Part shown: positions 4,975 through 6,793 of the stretch, piece by piece
How positions within the stretch are numbered: the first letter of the stretch is position 1
How the letters are laid out: each line of letters starts with the position of its first letter
NCBI GenBank assembly: GCA_012510325.1
Contig: JAAZIG010000238.1
Coordinates: 1 to 6,793 of the forward strand
DNA length: 6,793 nt
Direction: 5' to 3'
From: Bacillota bacterium
Lineage (GTDB): Bacteria; Bacillota; Dethiobacteria; DTU022
Notes under the pieces: generated by a model
Seen by the model: only the letters and a program-made list of their open reading frames with translations
What the model was told of the DNA's origin: nothing
The model's database searches: none
Program-made: the position numbers and the translations under genes

Positions 4975-6351
4975 TTAAATCACCAGATCCTCATTCAGGT
5001 GCTTGCAGTTGCCCGCCAGTGCATTCATCGCCGCCGCGTTGATCGGATAAGCGATGGGCGATGGGGAAACCAACGGATGCGTCGCCGCCTGGAAGGTGTT
5101 CAGCTCCGTGGCGGTGGTATCCTTCTGGATCGCCAGGCTGAGAATATTGTTGATCTCGCCTACCGTATCCCCCCCGGAGATCTGGGCGCCCAGAATAATG
5201 CCGGAGCAGCGGGAGAAGATCAGCTTGATAAAGATCTCCTGGGCATCAGGCAGGGTCGCCGGATGGCGGTCCATGGTCTTGAATTCACCGGTCATGATAC
5301 AAAAACCCTCCTGCCTCGCTCTCGATTCCGTCAGGCCGGCGGCAGCAAAGGTTTTATCGAATATCTTCGTGGAAAATGTGCTGATCGTCCCTTTGTTGGC
5401 CCGGATCAGCCTCAAATGAAAAGCATTGCTCCCCGCGATCTTCGCCTCCATCGCCGCCGTCGAAGCCAGCAGCAGCGGCACATCCTTGCCGGTAAAGAAA
5501 CATCTCTTTTCGGCACAGTCGCCGATGGCAAAGATATCGGGATCATTGGTCCGCATATACTGATCGACGATAATGGCGCCTTTGGCGTTTACCTCCAGCC
5601 CGCACTCCTGCGCCAGGGCGCTGTTGGGCCGCACCCCCAGACCCAGAATAATCATATCGGCGGGAACGGTCCGGCCGTCTCCCAGCTCAACGGCCTCCAC
5701 CGCCTTTTCCCCCAGGATCTTGCTCACCCGGGTCCCGGTCAGCACCTGGACGCCATTCTGGCCCATGATCGACTCGATATCATCGGTATAGGTTTTGTCA
5801 AAGGCCTGCCAGAGGCAGGAATCGGCCATCTCGATGAGGGTGACATTTTTCTTCAGCATCCGGATCTGCTCGGCGAATTCAACACCGATAAATCCTCCCC
5901 CGATGACAACAACATCCTCTGTCGTCTCCAGCTTCTTCAGGATCACGCCCAAGTAATCGTCATTTTTCATCACTGGAAAGACGTTCTCCAGATCGTATCC
6001 CGGGATGAAGGTCGGAACGAGGGGCAGGGAACCGGTGGCGATGATCAGTTTTTTGTAACCGAACACGCCGCCCCCTTCGGTCGTCACTGTCTTCTTTTCC
6101 CGATCGATCTCCACGGCCCGATCGATCACCAGATCGATATTCGCATTTGTGAGCATGGCATCGGGAATCACATTTTTCTTTAAGTCCTGCAGGGTGCCGT
6201 AAATATACGGTATCCCACACGGAACCATCACTCTCTCGGTATCACGCACCAGGGTAATCGTTATCTCGTCCCCGTAAGCTTTCCGGGCCATCGTTGCAGC
6301 CAGGATCCCTCCCGCACTACCGCCGATCACCAGCAGATCTGTGTTTTTCAT
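4975..6351 (-). CDS. FAD-dependent pyridine nucleotide-disulfide oxidoreductase (CoA-disulfide reductase / NADH oxidase class)
   Basis: Proteins of this class carry FAD, take electrons from NAD(P)H and pass them through one active-site cysteine to disulfides such as CoA disulfide, to polysulfide or to oxygen. From the chosen start the protein has 458 residues, the usual length. It shows an N-terminal FAD-binding motif VIGGSAGG (8-15), a likely redox cysteine C45 in VPCGIPYIYG, an NAD-binding motif VVIGGGFIGVEFAE (148-161) with E174 after the second strand (favouring NADH), the second FAD motif FAIGDCAE (274-281), and a C-terminal dimerisation domain from about 325. The PCGIPY form differs from the SCGLPY/NCGLPY of characterised CoA-disulfide reductases. 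The start is set by AAAGGAGG at 6359-6366, 7 bases before ATG 6351; an in-frame ATG at 6384 lacks such a site and would put this Shine-Dalgarno inside the gene. The substrate is not determined. It is transcribed alone toward the shared terminator. Confidence 0.92.
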   Translation of the reverse strand: MKNTDLLVIGGSAGGILAATMARKAYGDEITITLVRDTERVMVPCGIPYIYGTLQDLKKNVIPDAMLTNANIDLVIDRAVEIDREKKTVTTEGGGVFGYKKLIIATGSLPLVPTFIPGYDLENVFPVMKNDDYLGVILKKLETTEDVVVIGGGFIGVEFAEQIRMLKKNVTLIEMADSCLWQAFDKTYTDDIESIMGQNGVQVLTGTRVSKILGEKAVEAVELGDGRTVPADMIILGLGVRPNSALAQECGLEVNAKGAIIVDQYMRTNDPDIFAIGDCAEKRCFFTGKDVPLLLASTAAMEAKIAGSNAFHLRLIRANKGTISTFSTKIFDKTFAAAGLTESRARQEGFCIMTGEFKTMDRHPATLPDAQEIFIKLIFSRCSGIILGAQISGGDTVGEINNILSLAIQKDTTATELNTFQAATHPLVSPSPIAYPINAAAMNALAGNCKHLNEDLVI

Positions 6352-6358
6352 CTGTGCG

Positions 6359-6366
6359 CCTCCTTT
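6359..6366 (-). promoter_or_regulatory. ribosome binding site of the flavoprotein gene
   Basis: Read on the minus strand this is AAAGGAGG, 7 bases before the ATG at 6351. It decides between two in-frame ATGs and argues for the shorter 458-residue protein, which begins MKNTDLLVIGG directly before the FAD-binding strand. Confidence 0.85.
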
Positions 6367-6402
6367 ATATGTGAATGTCCCCATTTTATCATATTTCTAA
6401 AT

Positions 6403-6431
6403 ATTTTACCCACACCCTGCTACCGTTTTAA
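6403..6431 (-). promoter_or_regulatory. candidate promoter of the flavoprotein gene
   Basis: On the minus strand TTAAAA (6426-6431) is followed after 17 bases by TAAAAT (6403-6408), fair -35 and -10 boxes. A second possible -10, TATGAT, lies at 6388-6393 but has no -35. The AT-rich patch 6383-6409 in a GC-rich surround fits a promoter. Confidence 0.35.
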
Positions 6432-6660
6432 GAGCAGCCCATCTTTTTACTGTACCGGAAGCGCAACTCCCACCGCGCAACCCTCCCCGGGAAACCGCCT
6501 GGTCGGCCCTTAAAATCAGCTCCGCCCGTTATTCCGGGTCGCTTCAACGCTGCACTCGCCCGTACCTGAGTTGCTTCCCCTTCAAGAACAGGGTTTTCCC
6601 GGGCCTTCCCCCGGGATCAGAGGAATTATTGCGCAAAATGAAGAAACCCGCACCTGTTCT
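6432..6660. other. GC-rich intergenic stretch between divergent genes
   Basis: I find no convincing coding frame and no RNA family I recognise. It contains two imperfect 14-base tandem units at 6461-6474 and 6475-6488 (11 of 14 identical, each starting GCGCAAC). It also has a hairpin formed by CCCGGG at 6598-6603 and 6610-6615, and an 8-base palindrome TTGCGCAA at 6629-6636. Its composition is more GC-rich than the promoter patches on each side. It could be an untranslated leader or a decayed sequence. Confidence 0.4.
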
Positions 6661-6661
6661 A

Positions 6662-6670
6662 TGATATACT
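6662..6670 (+). promoter_or_regulatory. extended -10 promoter for the gene at the right edge
   Basis: TGATATACT is a perfect extended -10 element (TGN followed by TATACT, one base from TATAAT). No clear -35 stands 16-18 bases upstream, which extended -10 promoters can do without. It would give a leader of about 80 bases before the ATG at 6756. Confidence 0.55.
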
Positions 6671-6755
6671 TAGATATGTTTTGTTTTTTGCTCGATCTGC
6701 AGTTAGAACTGGCTCTGCCTATGGAGAGCTATAAAAAACAGTGGTGGCAGAATCT

Positions 6756-6793
6756 ATGAAACAAGCGCTGTTGAATATTGAAAACTTAAGAAC
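6756..6793 (+). CDS. start of a gene, possibly an ABC transporter ATP-binding protein (Opp/Dpp type)
   Basis: Only the first 12 codons are inside the window, reading MKQALLNIENLR and running off the edge. The pattern of two hydrophobic residues, then N-I-E-N-L-R, is how many DppD/OppD peptide-transport ATPases begin, just before their first beta strand, but this is thin evidence. The ribosome binding site is mediocre (GGTGG at 6742-6746). The extended -10 promoter at 6662-6670 supports a gene here. No Walker motif can be seen, so the assignment is tentative. Confidence 0.45.
   Translation, partial: MKQALLNIENLR

Noticed and set aside
4942..6183. 413-codon open frame on the plus strand opposite the flavoprotein gene
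   Set aside because: It starts just beyond the shared terminator, lacks a ribosome binding site and recognisable motifs, and lies entirely antisense to a well-supported gene.
6352..6384. upstream ATG extending the flavoprotein by 11 residues
   Set aside because: The extension would translate through the AAAGGAGG ribosome binding site, and the FAD-binding strand starts immediately after the ATG at 6351.
6578..6615. possible T-box-like leader (ACAGGG followed by a CCCGGG hairpin)
   Set aside because: The conserved T-box core AGGGTGGNACCGCG is not present and the hairpin lies before, not after, the likely promoter of the next gene.
6571..6759. 62-codon open frame at the right edge
   Set aside because: It runs through the CCCGGG hairpin and the extended -10 promoter, has no ribosome binding site, and resembles no protein I know.

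Overview
The window looks like a chromosomal segment of an anaerobic, moderately GC-rich Firmicute, probably of the Clostridia. The evidence is strong AGGAGG-type ribosome binding sites, a small very acidic single-cluster ferredoxin, an AsnB whose synthetase half has the FLSSGVDS-type loop I associate with Firmicutes, and a CoA-disulfide-reductase-like flavoprotein. This placement comes from motif memory, not a database search. No phage, transposon, CRISPR, tRNA or rRNA signature is visible.

Layout: (1) 1-620, the C-terminal half of an M24 metallopeptidase (Xaa-Pro dipeptidase-like), cut by the window edge. (2) 756-2606, a full-length asparagine synthetase AsnB homologue with an intact synthetase domain but a glutaminase domain missing its nucleophile and most glutamine-binding residues. 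(3) 2607-2912, a gene-free stretch with weak terminators, a cluster of DnaA-box-like sites, a possible 7-codon leader ORF and an AT-rich tract. (4) 2913-3098, a 61-residue [4Fe-4S] ferredoxin followed by a strong terminator at 3139-3164. (5) 3305-4852, a divergent MurE-like Mur ligase whose Shine-Dalgarno lies in a palindrome. (6) 4883-4926, a long hairpin serving as a shared terminator between converging genes. (7) 4975-6351 on the minus strand, an FAD/NAD(H) disulfide-reductase-family protein. (8) 6352-6755, a divergent intergenic region ending in an extended -10 promoter. (9) 6756 to the window end, the first 12 codons of what may be an ABC-transporter ATPase.

The genes look like mostly single transcription units: each complete gene has its own ribosome binding site and nearly all are separated by terminators. 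Ferredoxin and flavoprotein are both redox proteins, and AsnB and the Mur ligase are both ATP-dependent ligases of amino-acid chemistry, but nothing in the sequence ties them into one pathway. I see no convincing multi-gene new system. The best leads are the degenerate glutaminase site of AsnB, the DnaA-box cluster upstream of the ferredoxin gene, and the Mur ligase that has lost several MurE signature residues.
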